A stretch of DNA of 39,440 bases from an uncultured Bacteroidales bacterium (GCA_947630665.1 CANRID010000020.1:1-39440), one strand, 5' to 3'; shown: positions 17,335 through 28,300, counted from the stretch's first letter. Notes: a model not told the origin generated them from the sequence alone. Numbers and translations: made by a program.

Positions 17335-18555
17335 ATGAAAGAGAAAATTACGCTGGCCGATTTGCAGCGGATTATTAAGGAGGGAGTGGAAAACGCCGTA
17401 CCCTCTCCCGTGTGGATAACGGCCGAAATCAGCGAAATCACGCAAAATCCAAACGGACATTGCTATTTGGATCTGGTCGATTACAAAGAAGATCAAAACG
17501 GTGTGACGGCCAAGGCCCGGGGAATGATCTGGAGTTCTGTAAACCGCATACTGAAACCGTTCTTCGAAACTACCGCCGGAAGTCCGTTGCGGGCGGGCAT
17601 GCACGTATTGCTGAAAGTGCAGGTACAATATTCGGCCATATACGGCCTTTCGTTGAGCGTATTGGACATAGATCCTTCCTTTACGGTGGGCGAACTGGAA
17701 TTGCAGCGTCAGAAAACTATCGGGAGGCTGAAAAAAGAGGGGATGTTCGGCATGAACGCTTCCCTGCCTTTGCCGGCTGTTCCCAAACGCTTTGCCGTTA
17801 TTTCTTCCGCGACGGCGGCCGGCTATCGGGACTTTATGAAGCATCTGCATGAAAATGAATACGGTTTCCGGTTTTATACGGAACTGTTTCAGGCCCCCAT
17901 GCAGGGGGAGGAAGCTCCTGCGGGCATTATAGCGGCTTTGGAAGAAGTGGCGGAGAGGGTGGAGAAAAACCCCGGAGAATTCGATGCGGCAGTGATTATA
18001 CGCGGGGGCGGCGCCGCCATGGATCTCTCCTGTTTCGACGATTATGAATTGGCGGTCAATATCGCCCAGTTTCCTCTTCCGGTACTGACGGGCATCGGGC
18101 ATGATCATGATTATCATGTCTGCGATATGGTGGCGCATACCTGGCTGAAAACGCCTACGGCGGTCGCGGATTTTATTCTGGATATTTTTGTGCAGGAAGA
18201 TGGATATCTTGTTTCGTTATTTCATAGAATTTCATTATCTTTATCACTCAGGATAGAAGAGCGGAAAAACGGATTGGACAGGCTTGCGGAGAGGCTCCGC
18301 AGCGGGTTGAGGGAATCGGTGCGGCGACAGGAGGCACGGCTGGATTTGATCGGATATAAAATTTCTTCCCTTAGTCCGGAGAAAATACTGAACAAAGGAT
18401 TCGGGCTGCTTGTCATTGACGGTAAGAAGGCGGAATCCGTAAAGGATATAAAAGAGGGTGGCCGGGCGGAATTAGTTTTGAAGGACGGGAAAGTCTCTTT
18501 TGTCATAGGAGGGCCTGTGATCGCGCAGATAGCCCCGGAGACGGAAAAAGAATAG
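17335..18555 (+). CDS. xseA: Exodeoxyribonuclease VII large subunit
   Basis: 406 residues. Catalytic subunit of exonuclease VII, which degrades single-stranded DNA in both directions. N-terminal OB fold (TLADLQRIIKEGVEN...VWITAEISEI), then the core FAVISSATAAGYRDFMKHL near residue 160, IIRGGGAAMDLSCFDDYELA near 221, GIGHDHDYHVCDMVAHTWLKTP near 255, and a coiled-coil C-terminal half. Most family members read TSxTGAAxRD and GIGHETD; the SSATAAGYRD and GIGHDHD forms here are variants. xseB follows 86 bp later. Confidence 0.95.
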   Translation: MKEKITLADLQRIIKEGVENAVPSPVWITAEISEITQNPNGHCYLDLVDYKEDQNGVTAKARGMIWSSVNRILKPFFETTAGSPLRAGMHVLLKVQVQYSAIYGLSLSVLDIDPSFTVGELELQRQKTIGRLKKEGMFGMNASLPLPAVPKRFAVISSATAAGYRDFMKHLHENEYGFRFYTELFQAPMQGEEAPAGIIAALEEVAERVEKNPGEFDAAVIIRGGGAAMDLSCFDDYELAVNIAQFPLPVLTGIGHDHDYHVCDMVAHTWLKTPTAVADFILDIFVQEDGYLVSLFHRISLSLSLRIEERKNGLDRLAERLRSGLRESVRRQEARLDLIGYKISSLSPEKILNKGFGLLVIDGKKAESVKDIKEGGRAELVLKDGKVSFVIGGPVIAQIAPETEKE

Positions 18556-18641
18556 AGGGGTGCGCCGGACCGGAATCGGAAAGAACAGAAGAAGAAAAGG
18601 TTGAAAAATCAGATAAAAAGAAAAGAGGGGAGAATCGTAAT

Positions 18642-18866
18642 ATGAATGAAGAATTGCAACAGGACGGGGAGATGAAACTCGGTTATGAGGAAGCGGTGGC
18701 CATGCTGGAAGAATCGGTAAGAAAGATAGAGGATTCCAGTGGTGATTTCTCGGAAATAGAGAAGGAATTGAAAAAGGCGATGGAGCTTCTGAAATATTGC
18801 AGAAAGCGGTTAAAGGGGATCGAAACGGATTTAGGACAGATTCTTGAGGATGGGGAGGAAATATGA
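18642..18866 (+). CDS. xseB: Exodeoxyribonuclease VII small subunit
   Basis: 74 residues. Helical hairpin subunit that coats the XseA coiled coil. The core GYEEAVAMLEESVRKIEDSSGDFSEIEKELKKAMELLKYCRKRL is the family pattern (Y.EA...LE.I...LE.....LE.....YE.G..L...C...L), with the last part deviating. The start follows an A/G-rich leader. Its stop codon overlaps the ATG of the branching-enzyme gene (ATGA), so the exonuclease and glycogen genes are translationally linked. Confidence 0.9.
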   Translation: MNEELQQDGEMKLGYEEAVAMLEESVRKIEDSSGDFSEIEKELKKAMELLKYCRKRLKGIETDLGQILEDGEEI

Positions 18867-20845
18867 TTTATGACGACGATATTTATCTGGAACCTTATAA
18901 GGAAGAGATTGTCAGACGTTACCGGAAGCTGATCTCCCGTCGGGACGAAATTGCCGGGTGCGGGGGAAAATTGTCCGATGCGGTTAACAATCATTTGTAT
19001 TACGGGGTGCATAAAGAGGACGGCTCATGGGTTTTCAGGGAGTATGCGCCCGGAGCGGTGGCGATTTACGTAATCGGAGATTTCAACGATTGGAAAATTT
19101 CCGGGGAATTCCGGATGGAAAGTGCGGGCAGCGGGAATTGGGAACTGAGAGTGCCGGCGGATGCCGTGCGGCACGGGGATTTGTTCAAATGGTTCGTACG
19201 GTGGGACGGCGGGGAAGGAGAGAGGATTCCGGCGTACGCCACGCGCTGCATCCAGGATCCGCAGACCAAATTGTTCGCTGCGCAGATATGGGATCCGCCG
19301 GTACCTTACCGGTGGAAATGCGATTTCAGAGAAAAAATAGAGAATCCCCTTATATATGAAGTGCATATAGGAATGGCCGGAGAGAAGGAAGGAATCTCGG
19401 GGTTTAAGGATTTTTCGGAGAACGTTCTGCCGCAGATAGCCCGTTTGGGATATAATACGATTCAGATTATGGCCTTGCAGGAGCATCCGTATTACGGATC
19501 TTTCGGGTATCAGGTCTCCGGCTTCTTCTCTCTCAGTTCCCGGTTCGGCACGCCGGAAGAGTTCAAGGAGATAGTGGATGCCGCCCATTCGATGGGGATA
19601 GCCGTTGTAATGGATATGGTTCATTCCCATGCCGTTAGGAACGAGGCGGAGGGCATAGGCAGGATAGACGGAACGGATTACCTGTATTTCCATTCTTCCT
19701 CCCGGGGAGACCATCCCGCCTGGGGGACACGTTGTTTCGATTACGGGAAGGATTCCGCTTTGTATTTTCTGCTGTCCAATTGCAAATACTGGATGGAAGA
19801 GTATCATTTGGACGGTTTCAGGTTCGATGGGGTAACGAGCATGCTTTATTACGATCACGGTCTGGAAAGGAATTTTACCGGATACGAAAATTATTTCGAC
19901 GGGAGGGAAGATACGGATGCGATGGTTTATTTGGGATTGGCCAATCTTCTGGTGAAGGAATTGAAACCGCAGGCATTTACCATTGCGGAGGATATGAGCG
20001 GTATGCCCGGGCTGGCCGCTCCCGTGGAAAGCGGAGGATTCGGTTTCGATTACCGGATGAGTATGGGCGTTCCGGATGCGTGGATCCGGTGGATCAAGGA
20101 ATTGCCCGATGAAAAATGGAGCATGGGGGATATGTATTATCGGTTGACCGATAAACGGGCGGACGAGAGGACCATCAGTTACGCTGAAAGTCACGATCAG
20201 GCTTTGGTAGGAGACAAGACCATCATTTTCAGGCTGATGGATAAGGAGATGTATGAAAAGATGAATCTGGGTTCCGAAAGCTTGTTGATTGACAGAGGAA
20301 TCGCCCTGCATAAGATGATACGCCTCGTGACCATAGGCACGGCGGGGGACGGTTATCTTACTTTTATGGGAAATGAATTCGGACATCCGGAATGGATCGA
20401 TTTCCCCCGGGAGGGAAACGGCTGGTCTTATAAATATGCACGCAGGCAATGGTCGCTCCGGGATAATCCGTTTTTGCGTTACGGCAGATTGTGGAATTTC
20501 GACAGGGAAATGATATCTCTTTTTAAGAAAGAAAAAATATTGCAGGGCAAACCGGTATCGGTTTTTAACGATGAAGAAAAACAAATTATGATATTTGAAA
20601 GGTTCGGCTTCTTTTTTGTATTTAATTTCAGTCCGGTAAATTCTTATCGGGATTACCGTTTCCCCGCTCCTGCAGGTGCTTACCGCACCGTACTGGATAC
20701 GGATTGGAAAGAATTCGACGGCTTCGAAAGGAACGAAAGGGATCTGAGGCATTTTACCCTTTATGAAAACGGGGAAAATTATCTGTCCCTTTATCTGCCC
20801 AGCCGTACGGCAATCGTGTTGAGAGAATCGGATGGTAAATTGTAA
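18863..20845 (+). CDS. glgB: 1,4-alpha-glucan branching enzyme (GH13, eukaryote-like)
   Basis: 660 residues. Forms alpha-1,6 branches in glycogen. N-terminal helical segment and CBM48 (FREYAPGAVAIYVIGDFNDW, residues about 50-140), then the GH13 barrel: VVMDMVHSHA, nucleophile Asp322 in GFRFDGVTSM, acid Glu376 in TIAEDMSG, and transition-state Asp445 in YAESHDQ. Then an all-beta C-terminal domain. GFRFDGVTSMLYYDHG and HPAWGTRCFDYG match the GH13_8 (eukaryotic and Bacteroidota) type rather than E. coli GlgB. First glycogen gene of the unit, fused by an ATGA overlap to xseB. Confidence 0.95.
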   Translation: MIYDDDIYLEPYKEEIVRRYRKLISRRDEIAGCGGKLSDAVNNHLYYGVHKEDGSWVFREYAPGAVAIYVIGDFNDWKISGEFRMESAGSGNWELRVPADAVRHGDLFKWFVRWDGGEGERIPAYATRCIQDPQTKLFAAQIWDPPVPYRWKCDFREKIENPLIYEVHIGMAGEKEGISGFKDFSENVLPQIARLGYNTIQIMALQEHPYYGSFGYQVSGFFSLSSRFGTPEEFKEIVDAAHSMGIAVVMDMVHSHAVRNEAEGIGRIDGTDYLYFHSSSRGDHPAWGTRCFDYGKDSALYFLLSNCKYWMEEYHLDGFRFDGVTSMLYYDHGLERNFTGYENYFDGREDTDAMVYLGLANLLVKELKPQAFTIAEDMSGMPGLAAPVESGGFGFDYRMSMGVPDAWIRWIKELPDEKWSMGDMYYRLTDKRADERTISYAESHDQALVGDKTIIFRLMDKEMYEKMNLGSESLLIDRGIALHKMIRLVTIGTAGDGYLTFMGNEFGHPEWIDFPREGNGWSYKYARRQWSLRDNPFLRYGRLWNFDREMISLFKKEKILQGKPVSVFNDEEKQIMIFERFGFFFVFNFSPVNSYRDYRFPAPAGAYRTVLDTDWKEFDGFERNERDLRHFTLYENGENYLSLYLPSRTAIVLRESDGKL

Positions 20846-20850
20846 TTTTG
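20843..20850 (+). promoter_or_regulatory. Internal -7 promoter box (TAATTTTG) before the debranching gene
   Basis: TAATTTTG overlaps the glgB stop codon and ends 21 bp before the next ATG. It matches TAnnTTTG and could start a separate transcript for the downstream glycogen genes and ribF. Confidence 0.5.
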
Positions 20851-20871
20851 CGTCTCTAAATATGTTGAAAG

Positions 20872-22803
20872 ATGGCTTACTTGAAATTTAATAAAGAGGA
20901 ATTGGTGAATCTGGAATATTCACTGGAGAGGGAAATCCTGCTCACTAACCGGGCGGGAGGATATGTAAATACGACCATCGTCGGATGTAATACGAGAAAA
21001 TACCATGGTTTGCTCGTGGTACCGATCCGGCGCTTCGGCGGGGAAAAACATATCCTTTTATCGACGCTGCATGAATCGCTGATACAGCACGAGAAAATTT
21101 TTAACTTGGGAATCAGTTCTTACGGAGAAGTATATGAACCTCGGGGTCATAAATATATAGCGGATTTCGAAATGGATTACGCTTCTACCATAGTGTATCG
21201 CGTAGGGGACATGCTTTTCAGCAAGACCATCATGTTCGTGCCGGAAAGCGAGGAGGTTTTAATCAAATATACCTTGCGGGAGACGCATTCCTCCGCCGTA
21301 TTGAGAATAAAACCGTTCCTGGCTTTCCGAAACATACATAGTCTGACAAGCGCCAATATCGGGGCCAATACAAAATATGAGGAAATAGACAATGGGGTGG
21401 CCTTTAAAATGTACGACGGTTTTCCTCCGCTGAATTTGCAACTGAACAAAAAGAACGACTGGGTGGCTTCTCCCGACTGGTATTATAATGTCGTTTATAA
21501 GGAAGAAAGCCGGCGGGGATTCGCGGACCGGGAAGATCTGTTCGTACCGGGATATTTCGAGGTGCCTATAAAAAAGGGAGAAAGCATTATCCTGTCCGCT
21601 TCTACCGCTCCCGTAAATTCCAGAATGCTTAAAGCCCATTTCGATAAGGAAATAGTCAAGACAGACGACAAGCGGAGCAGTTACGATGCATGTCTTGAGC
21701 TGGCTGCCAAGCAGTTTCTTATAAAACAGGGAGACCGGACGGGGATATGTGCGGGCTATACATGGGAATATGAGGATCTCCGTTCTTCCATGATTGCTGT
21801 TGCAGGACTGACCTTGTATAATGACGGCGATGCCAAATCCTTTGAGAAAGTGATAGATGATGCCTTGGAAACGAAAAAGGAGGCGTTTTTCGGTTCTTCC
21901 GATGAGCCGGATGTTCCTTTATGGCTGTTCAAGGCGCTCCAGCAATATATAGATTTCGGTGCGGATCCGAAGGCGGTATGGGAGAAATATGGAAAAGCCC
22001 TGAAAGATATGCTGGCCTCTTATAAGGACGGAAGAAAAGATGAGATTACTTTGCATGAAAACGGCTTGCTGTGGTCCCGTAAGGATGGTACGGCTTTGAG
22101 TTGGATGAATACCTATATAGAAGGGAAACCCGTTGCCGAAAGGGCCGGTTATCAGGTGGAGGTGAACGCCCTGTGGTATAATGCGCTCCGGTTTGCCATA
22201 GAGATGGATAAAAAGTACGGAGACGGCAGCTTGGAAAAAGAATGGGGCGATACGGCGGATAAAATAAAGGCGAATTTCTATCCCGTATTCTGGTCGGATG
22301 AAAGGCAGCATCTGGCCGACTATGTAGATGAATCCGGCAAGAATATTTATACGAGACCTAACCAATTGATCGCGTGCGCTGTCCAATATTCGCCGATAGA
22401 AGAGGAGGCCCGGATGAAAGTGTTGAAGGCGGTGGACAGGGAATTGCTTACCACGCGCGGTATCCGTACCCTTTCCCCTAAAAATCCTCTGTATAAGGGA
22501 ATTTATGATGGAAATCAACGCAGCCGCGATCTGGCTCATCATAACGGAAGCTGTTTCCCGTGGCTTTTGGGGCCTTATATAGAAGCCCGGCTGAAATTGG
22601 AGGGGAAGAGTTTCGTGAGCCAGGGAAAGAAACTGATCGGCGCTTTCGAGGAAGATCTCAATATTCACGGAGTGGGTTCTGTAGCGGAGCTTTACGACGG
22701 AAATCCGGCACACAGGCCGCACGGATGTATTTCATCCTCGGTCAGCGTGGCGGAAATTATCAGGGCAAAGTATATGTTGAATAAGAAAAATAGTAGAAAA
22801 TGA
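20872..22803 (+). CDS. Glycogen debranching enzyme-like protein (GH133 type)
   Basis: 643 residues. N-terminal GDE_N_bis-type domain (EREILLTNRAGGYVNTTIVG, NTRKYHGLLV; residues 1-260) and a GDE_C (alpha/alpha)6 barrel. The barrel shows AGYTW near 296, VEVNALWYNALR near 421, TRPNQLIACAV near 498, IRTLSPKNP..YDGNQRSRD near 535-560, LGPYIEARL, and NPAHRPHGC. The family removes alpha-1,6 branch glucose from glycogen. Oddity: where most members have a GRDTMIA motif, this protein has DLRSSMIA (residues 302-309), so the acidic residue usually considered catalytic appears to be missing. The gene overlaps the following GT4 gene by 4 nt (ATGA). Confidence 0.9.
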   Translation: MAYLKFNKEELVNLEYSLEREILLTNRAGGYVNTTIVGCNTRKYHGLLVVPIRRFGGEKHILLSTLHESLIQHEKIFNLGISSYGEVYEPRGHKYIADFEMDYASTIVYRVGDMLFSKTIMFVPESEEVLIKYTLRETHSSAVLRIKPFLAFRNIHSLTSANIGANTKYEEIDNGVAFKMYDGFPPLNLQLNKKNDWVASPDWYYNVVYKEESRRGFADREDLFVPGYFEVPIKKGESIILSASTAPVNSRMLKAHFDKEIVKTDDKRSSYDACLELAAKQFLIKQGDRTGICAGYTWEYEDLRSSMIAVAGLTLYNDGDAKSFEKVIDDALETKKEAFFGSSDEPDVPLWLFKALQQYIDFGADPKAVWEKYGKALKDMLASYKDGRKDEITLHENGLLWSRKDGTALSWMNTYIEGKPVAERAGYQVEVNALWYNALRFAIEMDKKYGDGSLEKEWGDTADKIKANFYPVFWSDERQHLADYVDESGKNIYTRPNQLIACAVQYSPIEEEARMKVLKAVDRELLTTRGIRTLSPKNPLYKGIYDGNQRSRDLAHHNGSCFPWLLGPYIEARLKLEGKSFVSQGKKLIGAFEEDLNIHGVGSVAELYDGNPAHRPHGCISSSVSVAEIIRAKYMLNKKNSRK

Positions 22804-24122
22804 GAGTTTTAATGTTTGGGTGGGAATTTCCCCCTCATATTGCAGGCGGATTGGGCACGGCATGTTACGGGATAACCAAAGGGTTGGCCAAACATGATGT
22901 GGATGTGCTTTTCGTGATGCCTTCGGCGAGCGGCGATGAGGACCAAACATCCGTAAGGATTATTAACGCCAGCGATGTGGCGGTTACGGAGAGCTGGACC
23001 GATGTGAAAGAGATGAACGAATTTGTTGATAAGGTCAGTTTTTTGAAGGTCTCGTCCGGACTTGTTCCGTATATCGATCCGCGCGAGTATGATTCGATGT
23101 CTGTCCGGAACGAACGGATGAGTCGTACCGAGTATGAAGATTTTAAAATCAATTACGGAGGCAAGTATAAATTTTCGGGAAAGTACGGGGCCAATCTGAT
23201 GGAGGAAGTTGCCCGGTACGCCCTCGTGGGAGCCGCCATCGCCCGTGAAAACGAATTCGATGTCATTCATGCCCATGACTGGCTTACCTATGCGGCGGGA
23301 ATCGCGGCCAAGAGAGTTTCCGGGAAGCCGTTAGTGATTCATGTACATGCTACGGAATTCGACAGGAGCGGAGAGAATATCAATCTCCGGGTTTACGATC
23401 TGGAAAAGATGGGAATGATGGCAGCGGATAAGATTATTGCCGTAAGCAATCTGACCCGCAACATTATCATCAATCGGTACGGTATCAGTCCGGATAAAGT
23501 TATAACGGTTCATAATGCGGTGGACTTTCATGGATTCAGACAAGTGAACGCCAACCGCGGAGTGCCGGAAAAAATCGTTACGTTCTTAGGCCGGATCACT
23601 TTCCAGAAAGGTCCCGAGTATTTTATCGAGGCGGCCGGCAAGGTCCTGAAAAAGTATTCGGATGTACGGTTCGTGATGGCGGGGAACGGGGATCTGATGA
23701 ACCGCTCCATCCGCCGGGTAGCCAAATTAGGCATTTCCGACCGGTTTCATTTCACCGGTTTTCTGAGAGGGGATGATGTAAAGAAAATGTTCGCCTATTC
23801 GGATGTATATGTAATGCCTTCGGTATCGGAGCCTTTCGGCATTTCTCCGTTAGAGGCGATGAGATCCAATGTCCCGACAATCATTTCCAAGCAATCCGGA
23901 GTGGCCGAAGTCCTCAAATTCGCGATCAAAGTGGATTTCTGGGATATCGATGCTATGGCGGATGCCATTTACGGTCTGCTGGCGTATCCGGCTCTGTCGG
24001 GAATGAGCGTCCGTTGCGGAATGGAAGAAGTAAATGCGCTTAAATGGGAAAAGGCGGCATTCAAAATGAAGGAAGTATATTTGCAGGCGATAAACGAATG
24101 GAAAATAAATAGAAAAAACTAA
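22800..24122 (+). CDS. GT4-type glycosyltransferase of the glycogen cluster
   Basis: 440 residues. GT-B fold. The N-terminus MRVLMFGWEFPPHIAGGLGTACYGITKGL has the glycine loop of GT4 and GT5 enzymes. HAHDWLTYAAG (near 157) and the C-terminal GT1-like domain with VTFLGRITFQKGPEYFIEA (near 260), RFVMAGNGD, HFTGFLRGDDV and the nucleotide-sugar motif PSVSEPFGISPLEAM (near 340) support this. Its place between debranching enzyme and GH57 suggests glucan synthesis or priming, but donor and acceptor are not shown by sequence. It is not a typical GlgA (no KTGGL motif). Overlaps the previous gene by 4 nt, with 8 bp to the next. Confidence 0.88.
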   Translation: MRVLMFGWEFPPHIAGGLGTACYGITKGLAKHDVDVLFVMPSASGDEDQTSVRIINASDVAVTESWTDVKEMNEFVDKVSFLKVSSGLVPYIDPREYDSMSVRNERMSRTEYEDFKINYGGKYKFSGKYGANLMEEVARYALVGAAIARENEFDVIHAHDWLTYAAGIAAKRVSGKPLVIHVHATEFDRSGENINLRVYDLEKMGMMAADKIIAVSNLTRNIIINRYGISPDKVITVHNAVDFHGFRQVNANRGVPEKIVTFLGRITFQKGPEYFIEAAGKVLKKYSDVRFVMAGNGDLMNRSIRRVAKLGISDRFHFTGFLRGDDVKKMFAYSDVYVMPSVSEPFGISPLEAMRSNVPTIISKQSGVAEVLKFAIKVDFWDIDAMADAIYGLLAYPALSGMSVRCGMEEVNALKWEKAAFKMKEVYLQAINEWKINRKN

Positions 24123-24130
24123 GAAAAGAT

Positions 24131-25357
24131 ATGGAAAAATCATTGTGCTTTTATTTCCAGGTCCATCAACCGGACAGATTGAGGTTATACCGCTTTTTCG
24201 ATATAGGGAACGATTCGCACTATTTCGATGAATTTGCCAACAGGACGATTCTCAGGCGCGTGGCGGAAAGATGCTATCTCCCGATGAACGCTATCATGCT
24301 GGAATTGATAGAGAAATACAAAGGAAAATTCAAGATCGCCTTCTCCGTTTCGGGAACGGCTATGGAGCAATTTGAAAAATATGCACCGGAGGTTCTCGAC
24401 AGCTTTAAACGGCTGGCCGAAACCGGATGCGTGGAGTTTTTGGCAGAGACATATTCCCACAGCCTGGCTTCGCTGATTTCCGAGAAAGAGTTCGTCGCCC
24501 AGGTCAAGGAGCATGTGGCCGCCGTAAAAAAACATTTCGGCGTTACACCGACGGCTTTCAGGAATACGGAACTGATTTATTCCGATCAGATCGGTGAGTC
24601 GGTGGCCCGGATGGGGTATAATATCATGCTGACGGAAGGAGCCAAGCATATTCTGGGATGGAAAGGCCCCAATTTCATTTATACCAATGCCATCAATCCC
24701 CGGTTGAAACTTTTGTTGAAAAATTTCAGCCTCAGCGACGATATCGCTTTCCGCTTCTCCGACCGGAGCAGTCCGCACTGGCCTTTGACCAGCGAGAAAT
24801 ATGCCGGCTGGTTGGATGCGGCCGTCAAGAACGATGAAATCATCAACCTGTTTATGGATTATGAAACATTCGGAGAACACCAGAGTCAGTCAACCGGTAT
24901 TTTCGAATTTATGAAAGCGCTTCCAAAGGCGGTCTTCGAAGGAACGGAGCTGACTTTCCGTACTCCTTCCGAGGCGGCAGGAAAACATCAGCCCGTGGCT
25001 CCCATGCATGTGCCTTCCCCTATTTCGTGGGCCGATGAGGAGAGGGATACGAGCGCCTGGTTAGGAAACGAGTTGCAGAATGAGGCGTTCCATAAATTAT
25101 ATGCTCTGGAAAAAGAGGTGATGTCCGGAAAAAACGAGGCGGTGATCTCCGATTTCCGCAAATTGCAGGAAAGCGATCATTTTTATTACATGTGCACCAA
25201 ATTTTTCTCGGACGGTGCGGTGCATAAATATTTCAATCCGTATGACACTCCGTATGAAGCATTTATAAATTACATGAATGTACTCAGCGATTTTGCCATC
25301 CGGGTAGAAAAAGCATCGGTAAAAAAAGTGCGCGGCAAAAAGTCCGGCACAAAATAG
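24131..25357 (+). CDS. GH57 family alpha-glucan hydrolase/transferase (alpha-amylase-like)
   Basis: 408 residues. Motif 1 is VHQPDRL at residue 12; the likely nucleophile is Glu147 in FRNTELIYSD; the likely acid/base is Asp243 in FMDYETFGEHQ. No signal peptide, so it acts in the cytosol on glycogen or maltodextrin. GH57 contains amylases, 4-alpha-glucanotransferases and branching enzymes, and the exact activity cannot be told here. At about 400 residues it is the short form common in Bacteroidota glycogen loci. The tail (KKVRGKKSGTK) is very basic. Confidence 0.9.
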   Translation: MEKSLCFYFQVHQPDRLRLYRFFDIGNDSHYFDEFANRTILRRVAERCYLPMNAIMLELIEKYKGKFKIAFSVSGTAMEQFEKYAPEVLDSFKRLAETGCVEFLAETYSHSLASLISEKEFVAQVKEHVAAVKKHFGVTPTAFRNTELIYSDQIGESVARMGYNIMLTEGAKHILGWKGPNFIYTNAINPRLKLLLKNFSLSDDIAFRFSDRSSPHWPLTSEKYAGWLDAAVKNDEIINLFMDYETFGEHQSQSTGIFEFMKALPKAVFEGTELTFRTPSEAAGKHQPVAPMHVPSPISWADEERDTSAWLGNELQNEAFHKLYALEKEVMSGKNEAVISDFRKLQESDHFYYMCTKFFSDGAVHKYFNPYDTPYEAFINYMNVLSDFAIRVEKASVKKVRGKKSGTK

Positions 25358-25398
25358 GGTAAGTGAATTTGCAGTTAAAAGAATTTAAAGAAAGAAAA

Positions 25399-28300
25399 AT
25401 GACAGATAACATAACCAGACCCGACTATTTGTTTGAAGTGAGTTGGGAAGTATGCCATAAGGTGGGGGGAATTCATACGGTAGTTGCCACCAAAGCGTTG
25501 AACCTCAAGGGAGATTACGGTAAAAAACATATAATGATAGGCCCGGATGTGTGGATGGATACGGAACAGAATCCGGAATTTACGGAAGATCCTATCCTTT
25601 TCCGTGCCTGGAAAAGACAGGCGGAGGAAGAAGGATTGCGCGTAAGGGTGGGAAGATGGAACGTGGCGGGGAACCCGGTTGCGATCTTGGTGGATTTTAC
25701 TCAGTTCATAGCGAAAAAAGATGAGATATTGACCGATTTCTGGACTCATTTCAAACTGGATTCCCTTAGCGGACAATGGGATTATATCGAGTCTGCCTTG
25801 TTCGGGTATGCGGCCGGGAAAGTGATAGAAAGCTATGTGAAATTCAATTTGCAGCCGTCTCATAAAGTGGTGGCGCAATTCCATGAATGGATGACGGGCG
25901 CCGGACTTCTGTATCTGAAACAGAAAAATCTCCCGATAGCTTCCGTATTCACCACTCATGCGACGGTAGTGGGACGATGCCTGGCAAGCAATAACCAGCC
26001 CTTGTACGATTCTCTCGAATTATATGACGCGGATGAAAAGGCCCGGCAGTTCAATGTGACGAGCAAGCATTCGCTGGAAAAAACGGCAGCGCAGAATGCG
26101 GATATATTTACTACGGTCAGCAATATAACGGCTGTCGAGTGCAGGCAGTTCCTTAAAAGGAAAGCCGACATCATTACGCCCAATGGCTTCGAAGACAGTA
26201 TCGTCCCTTCCGACGAGCAGTATGGGAACCTTCGGGCCAAAGCCCGTGAAAAACTGCTTTCGGTAGCATCGCTCATGCACGGAACCGAATATCCCCGGGA
26301 TACGATCATTGCCGGGATTAGCGGACGTTATGAATATCGCAACAAGGGAATCGATGTGTTTTTGGATGCCCTCGGAAAAATAAAGAATAGCGGCTATTCC
26401 GGGAAGAAGATTCTGGCGTACGTAATGATTCCGGCAGGGAATAACGGTCCCGACAAGAACCTGCTGAACAAAATGAAGGGCGATCCGGCCATGGCCGGCT
26501 ATACGACCGGAATCACCCATTTCCTTTCCGAACCCGAGTACGATGCCATTTCCGGCAAGATCAATTCTTACGGATTCGATCCTAAAAAAGATAACGTAAG
26601 CGTGGTATTCGTGCCGTCTTATCTGAACGGGGACGACGGGATATTCAACGAAACATATTATAATCTCCTGATCGGGTTGGATCTGACCGTATTCCCTTCT
26701 TATTACGAACCGTGGGGATATACGCCTTTAGAGAGCCTGGCTTTCCGGGTGCCTGCCGTTACCACTACCCTGGCGGGTTTCGGATTGTGGGTGAAAGATC
26801 ATTATAAAGGGGAACATCCGGGGATAGAAATCCTTGCCCGCAATGACGCCAATTACGACTTGGTAACGGACGGCGTGGTGGCCAGAATCTTAGAAATCGC
26901 CGCATTGGATGCAGACCGTCGGGAAGTTTATTGTAAGAATGCCCGGGAGGTTTCCCAGGTAGCCTTATGGAAAAACAACATCCGCTATTATAAAGAGGCT
27001 TATTCCAAAGCGTTGGATAAATTGGCCATCCGCAAGAGCGTGTTTCCGGAATATAAAGAGGAAAAGGAACCCTCCTTCCATTCGTTCCGTTCCAGCGCCC
27101 CTTCCTGGGCGAGTCTGCTGATCAATAAAAAGTTTCCCGACAGGCTGAAGCATCTGGACACGTTATCCAAGAATTTATGGTGGTGCTGGAATCAGGATGC
27201 CATCGAGCTGTTTAAAATGGCGGATGCGGAGCTTTGGGAGCTGTCGAACGGGAACCCTATCGCCATGTTAGATATGATAAGCTTCAAGAAATATAAGCAA
27301 TTGGCTGAGGACCAGGTGTTCATATCCAGATTGGACGAAGTGTACCGGCGTTTTGAAGATTACATGTCCGTCAAGAAGAATGCAGGGAAACCCCGGATCG
27401 CCTATTTCTGCATGGAATACGGTCTGGATACCTCTTTAAAGATCTATTCGGGCGGACTGGGGATTCTGGCGGGGGATTATCTCAAGGAGGCGAGCGATAT
27501 GAACGTGAACCTGACCGCCGTGGGATTCTTGTATAAATTCGGATACTTTACCCAGCAGTTGTCCGGACAGGGAGATCAGGTGGCCAGTTACGTGCCGCAG
27601 GACTTTACCAAGACTCCGGCGGTTCCGCTGATGGACGAGAAGAATAACTGGATAATGGTCTCCGTGGCTTTCCCGGGCCGGAACGTATATGCCCGGATAT
27701 GGAAAGTGGAAGTAGGGAGAACGGACTTGTATTTGCTGGATACGGATTTCGAAGATAATCTGCCGGAAGACCGCAGCATCACCCATGAATTATACGGAGG
27801 GGACTGGGAAAACCGGCTCAAACAGGAATTGATCCTGGGTGTGGGAGGAATCCGGGCATTGAGGGCGCTCGGTATCGATGCGGACGTATATCATTGCAAC
27901 GAAGGACATGCGGCCTTTACCGGGCTGGAAAGGTTGCGCGAATATGTGCAGAAGGAAAATCTTTCCTATACGGAAGCGATAGAGGTGGTGCGGTCGTCCT
28001 CGCTGTTCACTACCCATACGCCGGTGGTGGCCGGACACGATGCCTTCTCCGAAGATCTGCTCAGAAAATACATCGCACATTATTCGGGTCGGTTGAAAAT
28101 AGACTGGACTGAACTGATGGCGTTGGGAAAGATAAATCCTTTGGATCCGGGAGAAAAATTCTCCATGAGTACCCTGGCGGCCACTCTCTCCCAGGAGGTG
28201 AACGGAGTAAGCTGGCTTCACGGAAAGGTGAGTCGGGAAATCTTCTCCCGTCTGTGGCCCGGCTACTTGCCGGAGGAACTGCACGTAGGGTATGTTACCA

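Noticed and set aside
17209..18138. 310-codon upstream extension of the engB frame
   Set aside because: It runs antisense through xseA and through the engB promoter; EngB proteins begin at MKITEAVF.
19025..20752. Open frame of 575 codons antisense to the branching enzyme gene
   Set aside because: It is rich in Ile, Pro, Arg and His in the manner of a complement frame, matches no family and lies wholly opposite a clear GH13 gene.
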